Positions 1 through 11,990 of a stretch of DNA of 64,000 nucleotides are shown here, piece by piece; position 1 is the first letter of the stretch, and each line of letters begins with the position of its first letter. This DNA is from Bidens hawaiensis (lineage: Eukaryota; Streptophyta; Magnoliopsida; Asterales; Asteraceae). Where the stretch lies: positions 2,035,001 to 2,099,000 of the forward strand of contig JAIQDT010000106.1 of assembly GCA_021521415.1 (NCBI GenBank), read 5' to 3'. Under the pieces are notes generated by a model. The model was given only the letters and a program-made list of their open reading frames with translations, was not told the DNA's origin and did not search any database. The translations under genes and the position numbers were made by a program.

Positions 1-201
1 CGGAAAATACCTAAGGAGTACTCTGCCGAGACAGGGAGTACTCGATCTAGGCGGGGAGTAATCGGGGAGTGCTCGGCCGCCTACTCAAGAGTTTTACAAC
101 ATTGTTAATAATTAAAAACATAATATGACAATAAAAGTTGTGTTAAAACATAACCAAAATGCCAATGTGTATATGTACAAAGTTTGACCAGGAGGCATAA
201 A
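1..201. other. Left edge, no gene seen
   Basis: The first ~90 bases hold several short repeats of a gagtactcg-like motif and are richer in GC than what follows. The rest is AT-rich. No reading frame or RNA gene is supported. It is the flank of the Helitron that starts at 202. Confidence 0.5.
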
Positions 202-1307
202 TCTATAATATATATAAATGAAACCCTTAAAATCTTATGTGTCGTGATGCGGTCGCTTCCTCCTTTTATGAAAGACACCAGATTACTTGATTTTTAAATG
301 GAGATCTCTCATTAATTTAACCCAATTTCATGGGTATGGGTTTTACCAAAACCAGATAGCTCTTAAACGGGTTAAAGCGTCTCATTAAATTAAAAATTAA
401 TCTTACCAATTATTTTATATGAAAATCCTATAATATAGGGATATACTAAAATTTAATATCCAATTTAAAAAGAAAAATATATTTTATAATTAATAAACAA
501 TTTTATAGTAAAAAACATAAGCGGGTCATGGGTCACCAAATCCAGATAGCTTTTAAACAGGTATAACATATCATTATTTATGAAACCCTTTCATCATCAA
601 ACCCTAAGTATATTATTAACTTTCTTACAATAAAGAAAATTAAAATCCAAAAAATAAATATTAAAAAAAGAAAAACGTAAAACTACCATTCTCTCAAGCC
701 ATCAGATTGCTTTATTTGTAATGAAGGCTTCTCACGCATTTGACCTTAATTCACGGATAAAGGTCTCATCAAACTCAGATAGCTCTTAAACGGGTTATAA
801 CACCTCATTATATTAAAATTTAATCTAATCAAATATTTGATATGAAAAGCCATCAGATTGCTTTATTTGTAAATGAAGGCTTCTCACACAATTGACCCGA
901 ATTCACGGATAAATGTCTCACCAAACTCAGATAGCTCTTAAACGGGCTATAACATCTCATTATATTAAAAATTAATCTAATCAAATATTTGATATGAAAA
1001 TCTTATAAAACAGGGATATACTAAAAATTAATATCCTATTTTATTTAAAAAAGATATTATTTATGATTAAGAAACAATTTTATAATAAATAAAATAAACG
1101 GATAATGGGTATCACCAAACCCAGATAGCTTTTAAACCGGATTATAACATATAATTTATTTGTGAAACCATTTTATCATCAAACCTCAAGTATATTAATT
1201 ATTAACTTTATTACAATAAATAAAATTAAAATCTATATATATATATATATATATATATATAACGAATAATGTAAAACAACCCTCGTAATACGGGGGATAA
1301 AATCTAG
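202..1307 (+). mobile_element. Non-autonomous Helitron, copy A
   Basis: The segment begins TCTATAATATATATAAA after a host A. It ends with a short hairpin (CCCTCGTAATACGGGGG at 1280-1296), then about 7 nt, then CTAG before a host T at 1308. A 5' TC, a 3' hairpin plus CTRR and insertion between A and T are the Helitron hallmarks. There is no Rep/helicase coding sequence, so it is non-autonomous. The inside is built of repeated blocks (cccagatagctyttaaacggg) and a (TA)n run. Related copies are at 43742-44205 (minus) and 50321-51404 (plus). Confidence 0.75.
1234..1261. repeat. (TA)n microsatellite
   Basis: About 14 uninterrupted TA units inside the 3' part of Helitron copy A. Confidence 0.9.
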
Positions 1308-1519
1308 TGAAATAATAAAGTAAATGAGGCATCACTTTTATAAATATTATTTTTTCTAACAATCTCTAAATGAAATTCAAAACTCAAATTTAGTGCACCA
1401 ACGACCGACTTCAAGTTGATTGTTCACTTGCAACACACCAAACACTATTTGCAATCATACTTGAATTTATTCATGTCCAAAGTCAAAATCTAATTGTATT
1501 ATTAATATGATATTATTAT
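1308..1519. other. AT-rich spacer
   Basis: Ordinary AT-rich sequence between the Helitron and the foldback element. No gene or repeat recognised. Confidence 0.4.
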
Positions 1520-1819
1520 GAGAAAATTACTGTTTGCGTCCCTGTGGTTTTAAGGCGGAGGCATAATGAGTTCCCAGAAAAATTTTTTGAACTGATTGAG
1601 TCCCGGTGGTTTCAAAAACGAAGAATTTGAGTCCCTGTTGTTTCAGAAACAAACAATTTGAGTCCCTGTGGTTTCAGTAAAATAAAGTTAGTTAAGTAAT
1701 AGCAGGGACTCAAATGGTTCGTTTCTGAAACCACAGGGACTCAACCAGTTCAAAAATTTTTTTGAGGACTCATTGTGCCTCCGCCTTAGAAACACAGGGA
1801 CGCAAACAGTAATTTTCTC
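1520..1819. mobile_element. Foldback (MITE-like) element with long arms
   Basis: The left end GAGAAAATTACTG and right end CAGTAATTTTCTC are perfect inverted repeats. They continue into arms of ~130 bp containing the motifs tgcgtccctgtggtt, gcggaggcataatgag and gggactcaa. Total length is 300 bp with no coding capacity. The right arm (from about 1719) recurs in every unit of the adjacent ~740 bp array, so the array unit includes one arm of this element. Class unknown; no clear target duplication was found. Confidence 0.65.
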
Positions 1820-3735
1820 AATTATATTATTTTACAATTAAATATTTTAATTTGATTTAAAAAAAAGCAAAACACAAAAAAAAATTCTCTATTTATATAG
1901 CGATAGCTTTTTTTTTTTTTTTAAGAATACAGAGATTTGACTAGCTTTTTTATTTTTTTTTTCAATTTTGTAATATAGATGTTATTTGTGATTAGCTTTT
2001 TTTTAATGAAATAATAAGTAACATACTAACATTCATTTTGTTAAAAAAGTAATTGATGTAATTTCATAAACAATTGTTTCTTTACAAACAGTTTAACATT
2101 CATTAATAAAAATAGTAATTAATTATTGACAATTGTTTTTTTAATGAAATAATGAGTAGCGTACTAACATTCATGCATCAAGTAGCTACTATCATTATAT
2201 ATTTACTTAACAAATTTGTCAATAATTAATAAGAAACTACCTATCAACTTCACTTAGCATTGAATTATTTCTACAACTTTGTTTAGTATATGTCAAAGGT
2301 ATGCAGCTTTTTGCAAGCGATAGTATTTCCTTTAATAAAGTATAACCTTTGCTTGTGTCAATAGAGAAATTGAACCATGGTTCTACCATAGTTTTGTCAC
2401 AACATGCCAAAATCTAAAAAACTTAAAGATGACAGTTTAAAGAGTTGATAGTTTAAATATGAAGTTTTGTTCGTTTCTGAAACCACAGGGACTCAACCAG
2501 TTCAAAAAATTTTTTAGGGACTCATTGTGCCTCCGTCTTAAAACCACAGGACGCAAACAGTAATTTTCTCTATTATATTATTTTACAATTAAATATTTTA
2601 ATTTGATTTAAAGAAAAACCAAAACACATAAAAAAAATTCTCTATTTGTATAGCGATAGCTTTTTTTTACGAGTACAAAGATTTGACTAGCTTTTTTACT
2701 TTTTTCTTCAATTTTGTAGTATAGATGCTAGATATTAGCTTTTTTTTTAATGAAATGATGAGTAACATACTAACACATTCATATTGTTAAAAAAGTAGTT
2801 GATGTAATTTCATAAACAATTGTTTCTTTACCTACAGTTTTAACATTCACTAATAAGAATAGTAATTAATTATTGACAATTGTTTTTTTAATGAAATAAT
2901 GAGTAATGTACTAACATTCATGCATCTAGTAGCTACTATTATTATATATTTAATTAACAAATTTGTCAATAATTAATAAGAAACTACCTACCAACTTAAC
3001 TTAGTATTGAATTAGTTATACAACTTAGTTTAGTATATGTCAAAGGTATGCAGCTTTTTGCAAGTGATAGTATTTCCTTTAATAAAGTATAACCTTTGCT
3101 TGTGTGAACCATGGTTCTACCACAATTTTGTCACAACATGCCAAAATCTAAAAACTTAAAGATAACAATTTAAAGAGTTGATAGTTTAAAGATGAAGAGT
3201 TATTCGTTTCTGAAACCATATGGACTTAACCAGTTTGAAAGTTTTTTTGAGAACTTATTGTGCCTCCGCCTTAGAACCATAGGGAAGCAAACAGTAATTT
3301 TCTCTATTATATTATTTAACAATTAAATATTTTAATTTGATTTAAAGAACAACCAAAACACATAAAAAAAATTCTCTATTTGTATAGCGATAGCTTTTTT
3401 TTTTTACGAGTACAAAGATTTGACTAGCTTTTTCACTTTTCTGTTTTTCAATTTTGTAATATAGATGTTAGATGTGATTAGCTTTTTTTAATGAAATAAT
3501 GAGTAACATACTAACATTCATATTGTTATAAAAGTAGTTGATGTAATTTCATAAACAATTGTTTCTTTACCTACAGCTTTAACATTCATTAATAAGAATA
3601 GTAATTAATTATTGACAATTGTTTTTTTAATGAAATAATGAGTAACATACTAACATTCATGTATCAAGTAGCTACTATCATTATATATTTACTAAACAAA
3701 TTTGTCAATAATTAATAAGAAACTACCTACCAACT
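1690..3735. repeat. ~740 bp tandem array, units 1-3
   Basis: A unit can be marked from gttcgtttctgaaacc to the next such motif. Starts lie near 1719, 2468 and 3203 (spacing 749 and 735 bp). Each unit carries in order the foldback-arm remnant, poly-T tracts, tgaaataatgagtaacatactaac, and a block with aaaggtatgcag and cctttaataaagtataacc. Unit 3 is broken by the solo LTR at 3736. The unit has no intact reading frame and its origin is not recognised. Confidence 0.8.
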
Positions 3736-6085
3736 TGTGACATTCGTTAATTTCGGGTCTTGTTTGTATTCGTTTTTGTATTTGTTTATTATGTAAACCG
3801 ACCCGATTTGTAAACCGAAGCTTATGTTATAATCAAAATGATGGATTTATGTTACAATATTGTTTCACACTTGTTGGGTCTTGAAAACATCCTACCTTTA
3901 TTTTTATTTTTATTTATTTATTATTTTTTTTGTTGCTTTGTGTTTTTGTCTTGATCCATTTTGCATGAAAACTCTTGTGTCTCACACCCATATTTGACCA
4001 CCAACATTACCTATATATACACCACATTTCCTCTTCATTTTCCCTTGCTACAACTCAAAAAAAAAAAACTCTCTCAAACATCAAAGATTCAAGGTTATCT
4101 TCTTAAGTGTTCTTGAAGGTTTTTAGTCTTTCATTTTAATTAGTTTATGTAGCCTTATTAATACTTGTTTATGGTTGTGCAACATATATATAATATACAC
4201 CCCTTGTTTACCTTTGGTAGTTACTTCTCCGATTCCGGTCGGTGAGGTTTCGGACCTTATAAGGCAAGGCTTCATGGAGGACTTCGTGTCCTTGATATAT
4301 ATACATCAATATAACTTGTTCATACATATTAATCTTGCTTATTTTAGTTTGTTGGTCATGTTTACAAGTTCCATGGTTATGGGTTTTTAAGAGTCTATGC
4401 TTCGGTTTAACCGTAAATAGCTCTAAACCGTAAACCGAACTTTGTTACTAGTTTTGTTAAATAATTGTTTAAACATGCTTATTGTTAGATCTAAGTTTCT
4501 AAAATCATTTTTACAAATTCTATGGTTATGGTTTTGTAGAATCTTACCTCGGTCTTAACCCGAAACACGATCCGAACCGAAAACCGAACTTTTGTTTAAA
4601 GACTTTATTGTTAACTTTTGGTTGTAAAACTTAAAGTATTTTTTTTATTTGTACATTATTATACAAGTTCTTTAGTGGTTGGACATGTGGAAACCAAACC
4701 GATTCTTACTCGCTTAAGACAACAAGTGTGTTTTTTTTAGCCATCAAGACTTGTATATTTATTTAAAAATAGTTACAAATTGATTTTTAAATATTTTCTT
4801 AAGTACTTGAAAATGTTGGATCCAACTTGATCTCATAACAAAGTTTGGACCAACAAAACCGAACACTCGCTTAACGTGCGTTGTTAGTTCTAAAACAATG
4901 GAACTACATACTTGGTTAAGTCTTATTAAATTTTATTGAGTTATCTCATAACATTCAATATTTTGGAAAGTTGACTTTGGGTTTGACCAATTATCAAGAC
5001 CCGAACCGACAACCCGAACACTTGATAAAAGAAAACCGTTTTAGTATCTTTATTCCAAAGGGATTTGCATTCTTGCATTTTATCCACCTTATTACTTAAC
5101 ATAGATTGAGTAAATATTAAGGTTAGATACTTTAACCCGGTTTCGAGCAAACTTACATTTTTAAAGGGTTATTAATATAAATTCTTAAATAGTTACATTT
5201 TAAAACTTGAACTTTAATTATTTACATTTCTCAACATTTATTTTGTTTAAAGACTTTCAAGACAACCTTTCTAAATTCAAGACTTCTTTTTTTTAGGCAT
5301 TGTGCGTTAAACTCGTCGTTCTGACAAATCTCCAAGTTATCATCTTTCAAGTTTACTACTTGAAGGTGAGTACTTCATACCCCATTTTTCATCTTTTATT
5401 TTGGGGGTGACATTTCATACTTATTCAACAAAATGCTTTATATTTGAATCTTAAACCACAAACGTTGTTGTATACTTTACCTAAATAATTGCTCGATTTG
5501 GTGTTCTATGCTTATATGCCTATGTGTTTATCGCTTTTGGTTGGTGGAACTATAAAATCCTAGACTATTTGGCACCCCTTTATAGCAAGGTGTCGTTAAC
5601 GTAATGCAATTAACGATAACTATAAAATCCTAGACTATTTGACATCCCCTTATAGCTAGGTGTCGCTAATGTGTTTAGCGATATCTATTTATCCAAATTA
5701 CCACTTTTATTTATCGTTTCGTATGCAAGTTTTGTGGCTATCTTTATTATATACTAATATGATTAAACTTATGAATTGCTCACCGACCTTTGTGTTGACA
5801 AACTTTATTTTATGAAATGTTGCAGGTTTGCATCTTGGTTGATTTATGATTGTGAAGAAAACGACATCAAAGACCTTAGGATATTAGTAAAAATGAACAA
5901 TATCAAATTTGCCATATTTTGTGATATCTTGTTTATGGTTATTTTATGGATAATTGTTATGTGACATTTTCGATGTTGTGAAATGAAATGAGTTTATTAA
6001 ATACTGTCACTTTAATTAGTGTCATGTGCTTATGGATAATCGTTACACCTCGGCATGTTCCGCCGCCTTTGATCGGGGTGTGACA
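3736..6085 (+). mobile_element. Solo LTR (2350 bp), copy 1
   Basis: The segment starts TGTGACATTCG and ends GGGGTGTGACA, so it has the TG...CA ends of an LTR. It is flanked by CAACT (3731-3735) and CCACT (6086-6090), a 5 bp target duplication with one mismatch. There is no internal gag/pol, PBS or polypurine tract, hence a solo LTR from LTR-LTR recombination. A TATA-like ctatatatac near 4010, followed by a pyrimidine-rich leader, suggests the plus strand is the sense strand. Near 5549-5670 a ~70 bp motif (cctagactattt) is duplicated. A 71-codon frame (4175-4390) is present but unproven. An inverted copy is at 44889-47262. The retrotransposon family is not identified. Confidence 0.7.
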
Positions 6086-7621
6086 CCACTTAACTTAGCA
6101 TTCATATTGTTAAAAAAGTAGTATATGTCAAAGGTATGCACCTTTTTGCAAGTGATATTGTATTTCCTTTAATAAAGTATAGCCTTTGCTTGTGTGAGTA
6201 GAGAAATTGAACCATGGTTCTATCACAGTTTTGTCACAACATGCCAAAATCTAAAAAACTTAAAGATGACAGTTTAAAGATGAAGAGTTGTTTGTTTTTG
6301 AAATCATAAGGACTTAACCTGTTCAAAAATTTTTTTGGGGACTTATTGTGCCTCCGTCTTAAAACCACAGGGACGCAAAAAGTAATTTTCTCTATTATAT
6401 TATTTTACAATTAAATATTTTAATTTGATTTAAAAAAAAAAACAAAACACATAAAAAAATTTATCTATTTATATGGATAGCTTTTTTTTTACGAGTACAG
6501 AGATTTGACTAGCTTTTTTACTTTTTTTTTCAATTTTGTAATATAGATCTTAGATGTGATTAGCTTTTTTTAATGAAATAATGAGTAACATACTAACATT
6601 CATATTGTTAAAAAAGTAGTTGATGTAATTTCATAAACAATTGTTTCTTTACCTACAGTTTTAACATTCATTAATAAAAATAGTAATTATTGACAATTGT
6701 TTTTTTAATAAAATAATGAGCAACATACTAACATTCATGTATCAAATAGCTACTATCATTATATATTTACTTAACAAATTTTTCAATAATTAATAAGAAA
6801 CTGCCTACCAACTTCACTTAGCATTGAATTATTTATACAACCTTGTTTAGTATATGTCAAAGGTATGCAACTTTTTGCTAGTGATAGTATTTCCTTTAAT
6901 AAAGTATAACCTTTACTTGTGTCAGTCGAGAAATTGAAACATGGTTCTACCACAGTTTTGTCACAACATGCCAAAATATAAAAAAACTTAAAGATGATAG
7001 TTTATAGAGTTGATAGTTTAAATATGAAGAGTTGTTCGTTTCTGAAACCACATGGACTCAACCAATTCAAAATTTTTTTTTGGGACTCATTGTGCCTCCG
7101 TCTTAAAACCATAGGGACGCAAACATTAATTTTCTCTATTATATTATTTTACAATTAAATATTTTAATTTGATTTAAAGAAAAACCAAAACACATAAAAA
7201 AAATTCTCTACTTGTGTATCGATAGCTTTTTTTTACGAGTACAGATATTTGACTAGCTTTTTTCCTTTTTTCTTTAATTTTGTAATATAGATGTTAGACG
7301 TGATTAGCTTTTTTTTAAGAAATAATGAGTAACATACTAAACATTCATATTGTTAAAAAAAGTAGTTCATGTAATTTCATAAACAATTGTTTTTTTACCT
7401 ACAGTTTTAACATTCATCAATAAGAATAGTAATTATTTATTGACAATTGTTTTTTTAATGAAATAATGAGTAACATACTAACATTCATGTATCAAGTAGC
7501 TACTATTATTATATATTTACTTAACAAATTTGTCAATAATTAATAAGAAACTACCTACCAACTTCACGCAGCATTGAATTATTTATACAACTTTGTTTAG
7601 TATATGTCAAAGGTATGCAGC
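6086..7621. repeat. ~740 bp tandem array, rest of unit 3 to part of unit 5
   Basis: The array resumes straight after the solo LTR. The next unit starts lie near 6291 and 7034 (743 bp apart). After removing the 2350 bp LTR, the distance from unit 3 to unit 4 is ~738 bp. Unit 5 is cut at aaaggtatgcagc by the CACTA element. The uninterrupted sequence at this point, aaaggtatgcagctttttgc, is seen in the other units (for example near 2297). Confidence 0.8.
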
Positions 7622-8045
7622 CACTACAAGAAAATGAACCTAACGCAACCCTGGTAAAATGTTGCATTAGGCCTAATGCTGCATTTTAAGCCTAATGCAA
7701 CATTTTTAAGGCCTAATGCAACCTTTTTTTAAAAGTGTTACATTTAACCTTAAAATGCAAATTTTTTAGTATGCAACCTTTTTAAATTCTAATACAACTT
7801 TTTCTTCCCATCAAATGCAACTTTTTTAGAAGTCAAATGCAACATTTACTATATTCTAGTTGCAAAAATGCAACGGTTTCTATATTTAAATGCAATCTTT
7901 CTATACTTAAATGCAACCTTTATTACAATTTAGTTACAAAATTACAACTTTGTTTAAGACATAATACAACCATTGTTAAATTTTAATAGAAAAAAATGCA
8001 ACCTTTTTTCCATTCAAATGCAACTTTGTAATATAAATGTAATTG
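7622..8045. repeat. CACTA subterminal repeats, left
   Basis: More than ten copies of an aaatgcaac / aatgcaacctttt motif are packed in this ~400 bp. The same motif is found at the other end (28800-28955 and 29440-29530). In CACTA elements such motifs are binding sites for TnpA; that role here is inferred from position. Confidence 0.75.
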
Positions 8046-8599
8046 CTATTATTTAATATATGCATTCATTCACACGACCAAGAGAGTAATAAAAAAACAC
8101 AAATTTCATTGTATTCAAATAATGTACTTTAACATGCATCTCCAAACTCAAATTATAACATAGTCAATACAAAGTGTCAATTACAATAATATAGAGAAAT
8201 TAAAATGGTCTATATCTTGATCTCCATGTGTTAGTTGTTTCATCACCTTCTGCGTCATAGCTTCCTAATTTTTTCGTTGGATGTCAATATCTTTACGCAT
8301 AGTTTCAAGCTCGGATTTTTTTCTTTCATGATCCTCTTCAATCTCATTGCGCATTTCCAACAACTTGTGGCTTTCAACTTCAACGTTTTCTTTGAATGAT
8401 TCCATTAGCCCCTCTGGAAACACGTATGACATGCAAGCACCATCGACCTTTTTAAGCAATGTATTTGTAACGCCTCTACCATAAAGTCGGCGATATCCAT
8501 GGTTCTCCTTGTTCATTACAGCCAAAAAAGGATCTACTGCATAGCTTCCATCATTTGTAGGCTTGTATTTCTTCATTTGTTCCTACAATTTTTTCCAAA

Positions 8600-11500
8600 A
8601 AAAAAAAAAAAATTGTCAAAACGGTTTTTGAATTACCAAATTCATATTTCCTGTTAAACATTATAGAATAACAAACTGCAAACATATTCATAAAAAGAAA
8701 TCTAATTGTAGTATCAAATGTCTAGGAATCACAAATCTAAAAAGTCTTAAATATCACAAATTACAGACAAAATTCACAAAAAAAGAATCGTCAGCTAAAA
8801 TTGAAATTATACAAGAAGTAGATTTCAAAACTAGGAATCTAATCAAGAATCCAAGCATGTGAATTGTCAACATATATAAAGATAGATTCTACAATAATCT
8901 AAGTATCAATGTCAACATATTTCTAATCAAAGAATTCAGATTAAGGTGTAGTAGTGTACATTCAAGTTTCAAATAGCAAAACGGGTCGTATTAAAAGGGG
9001 TTATACAAAAATTTGATTTAAAACGGGTTAAAACTTATCACTACAAAGTTCACTACTAGGTAATTCAGTTCAAATTTAAGGATACATATAACTTTTTGTT
9101 GTGAAAGTTAAAGTGTGCATCAGCAACTTAAATACAGTTCAGTTTTGGAAATTGAGGTTACATGTTGTGTTACGGGTGAAAGTGTTTCATGAGATTCAAA
9201 GATTGGCCAAAGCGGCGATTTAGGATACTAAAGGATTTTTTTTTCCTCACTTTGATTCGTTATCGGGTAAAAGTGAATTTGTGCAGATTTGGTATAATAA
9301 TATTTTCCTCACTTTGATACTTTTGTACTAATATTTTGCTATTATTTAGTTAATGGTTTAAGAACTAGACTGTATGTTTTCAACTAGTTACGGGTCAAGG
9401 TCATTTTAGGAACTAGGGAAGTTTTGATTACATTTGTGTGAAGAGTTGACTTCTAATAGTCAAACAGCATATTTCTTATTAGATGAGCTGATGCAAAAAT
9501 TGATTGGAGTCAAATTAACATATCTGGGGTGCAGGGGGTTAACACTTGAAACGGGTCACGGTATCAACAATTAGTTTCGAGACATTACATGGAAATCGTC
9601 AAGGGTATTTTGGCCACATCATTAGATAACCACACAGTTTTGAAAGTTGCAAAAGTTTCCAAAAAAAAAATCTGAAATACACAAACTAAACTGAAGATAT
9701 CACAAATTTCAGTTTGTTTGCTGTTACCGGTCAGTTTACGGGTCAAAAGGGCTGCGTTTTTATTTTGGGTAAATTTTGCTACAGATTCAGATCAAATTTC
9801 TGATAACAGGTCCTTTCGGGTCAGGTTTGTTAAACTCAACGACAGATTTAAGTTGTGAACGGGTCAGGTTTGTATTTAGAGGTAGTTTAGGAATCAAGTA
9901 AGCTTTGGTTCAAGTTTGCAAATTGGTTAACATCGTTGTTACTGGTCAAAAGTGTGCATAGTTTATTACGGGTTTCAAGTTCAAAATCTTGGTTCCTGTT
10001 ACATGTGAGCATTGGATCAAAAGTGATCGTTTTGGCTTCCAAGGGCAATTTTGGTATCTTAAAAAATATGAGAAAGCAGATTGATTTTAAGTAACAAAAA
10101 TAACATCAACTCAAAACGGGTCAAAGGCATTTTGACTTGTTTTGAATCGGTATTAAAGTTTGACTTTGAATCAAACAAGAATTTCTGAAACTTTTGAAAA
10201 TACCGAAACCACCCTTTGAAGCCATAACGATTACTTTGATATGATAGTCTCCTGTAGCCGAAACCAAGAATTTGAACTTGAAACCATTAGCAAACTATGC
10301 ACACTTTTTCCAGTAAATATGTATATAACATAGTGATTACAAAGTTAATACTTTATGACTAAAATTTTTTTTATAGGTTAGTGCATGCATATGCAATCGG
10401 GTATTATGTAAATTGCTAAAACAACGGTCAAAGTTTCAACTAAAATTCAGAATTTTAACCTGATAACTAAACCGATGGTTTTGACCCATTTACCAAAATG
10501 ACAGTTTTGTCAAAAACTGTCAAAATGGTGGTCAAAGATTTGACCATTACTAAAATCGGAATTTTTGGCCCGTTAAGGAAAACCGATTAGAACTCTTATT
10601 GTTGCTATTATTTAGTTAACGTTTTATGAATTGGATCATATGTTTTCAATTAGCTACGAATCAAGGTATTTTAGAAACTAGGTAAGTTTTGATTACATTG
10701 TGCAGTGTTACAATTTTCATTTTTGATCATAACATTTGGTTGGAAAATTTTAAGCTTCTGTTAACTTTTATGTAAATTTATAATATATTTTGTAATAGGG
10801 TCGACGAAGAACCAGTTGACCATTGATCAGAAGAAGTAATTTGAAGATTCTTGCAAGCCCAAGTGTGTTAGAGCTTGGCTCGAGTATTAGGTTAACCGTT
10901 GAGTCATAAGTTTAATGTTTTAATCTGCTAGTTGTGTTTCTTTTATATTTCAAGTTAGGCATTGAGGCTTTATTTATATAATTTATTGACAATGTTATTA
11001 GCGGTGACATAAAGGTTAATGCAACTCGTATTAGCACTTTCACTTTTAGTTAGTTAACACTTGTAGTTACTATAGCTCGTTCGGTTCCCAGGGCCGGTTT
11101 GAATCGGTTCGCCGGTCTGATTGGGGAGCCGGACCGGTTGAACCGGTTTACTATGAAAACATTTTTTTTGGAAAGTCTTTTTTCAGCCTTAATGTCATTT
11201 TTGGAGCAAAAGTTGTACGGCCGGTCCAACCGGTTCGACCAGTTGAACCGGTAAACCAGTTACCCGTCCAATTCGTTGTCCGATCCGGTTATGAAAAATT
11301 GCATTTGTATGAAGAGTTGGCTTTTAATAGTCAAACTGCCTGTTTAAAGTCAAATTAGAATATTTGGTGCAGCAGGTTAAGACTAGAAGGGTCACGGTAT
11401 TAACAATTTGTTTCGAGACATTACAAGCAAATTTATATTGTCAAGGGTATTTTGGTCAAAACATTAGATCGTTACATAGATGTGAAAGTTGCTAAAGTTT

Positions 11501-11990
11501 CCAAGAGTATTCTGAAATGCACAAACCAAACATGCCACAAATTTTAGTTTGTTTGCTGTTAAATGCCAGTTTACAAGTCGTAGTACGGGTCAAAAACAGG
11601 TTAAAAGGGCTGGGTGTTTTTTTTTCGGCCAACTTTATTACTGTTCGAATTAAGTTTCTGTTAATTGGTCTTTTCGGGTCAGATTTGTTTTTAGAGGCAG
11701 TTTTGGAATCAAGTAAGTTTCATTGTCTCTGTTTTCGGTCCAAATTTGAGACAGTTAACATACTACAACTAGATGTGTACACGAAAAAGCGCCGAAAACT
11801 AATGGAATTTCATTAGTTTTCCTGTACATTTCATTGAACTAGTAGTATATAGAAGTGCTTAGAAAAAAAAAACACAATTATAGACTATAGGTTAGTGGGG
11901 GATTCGGGGCTTTCATCAAAACTTTATTAATCCTATGCATACTAGCACACATGAAACATGGATATTTACATAAGGTTAAAGTAGAAAGAA
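8600..11990. repeat. Large intron filled with an old duplication
   Basis: This lies inside the TnpA-like gene between its last two exons. Sequence near 9325-9900 (tgctattatttagttaa, aagttttgattacat, taatagtcaaac, tttcgggtcag) recurs in the same order at 10605-11760, split by an insert at about 10700-11295. There is no long reading frame. The motif acgggtcaa is frequent. Confidence 0.5.
11085..11290. mobile_element. CCGGTT-rich foldback insert
   Basis: A GC-rich patch with ccggttgaaccgg and its inverted counterpart (ccggttcgaccagttgaaccgg region), inside the insert that splits the 10.6-11.8 kb duplicate. It looks like a small palindromic MITE. Ends and target duplication are unresolved. Confidence 0.4.

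Noticed and set aside
7640..8045. Regularly repeated aaatgcaac motif, considered as a CRISPR-like array
   Set aside because: Repeats are short, irregularly spaced and in both orientations, at a CACTA end in a plant genome.
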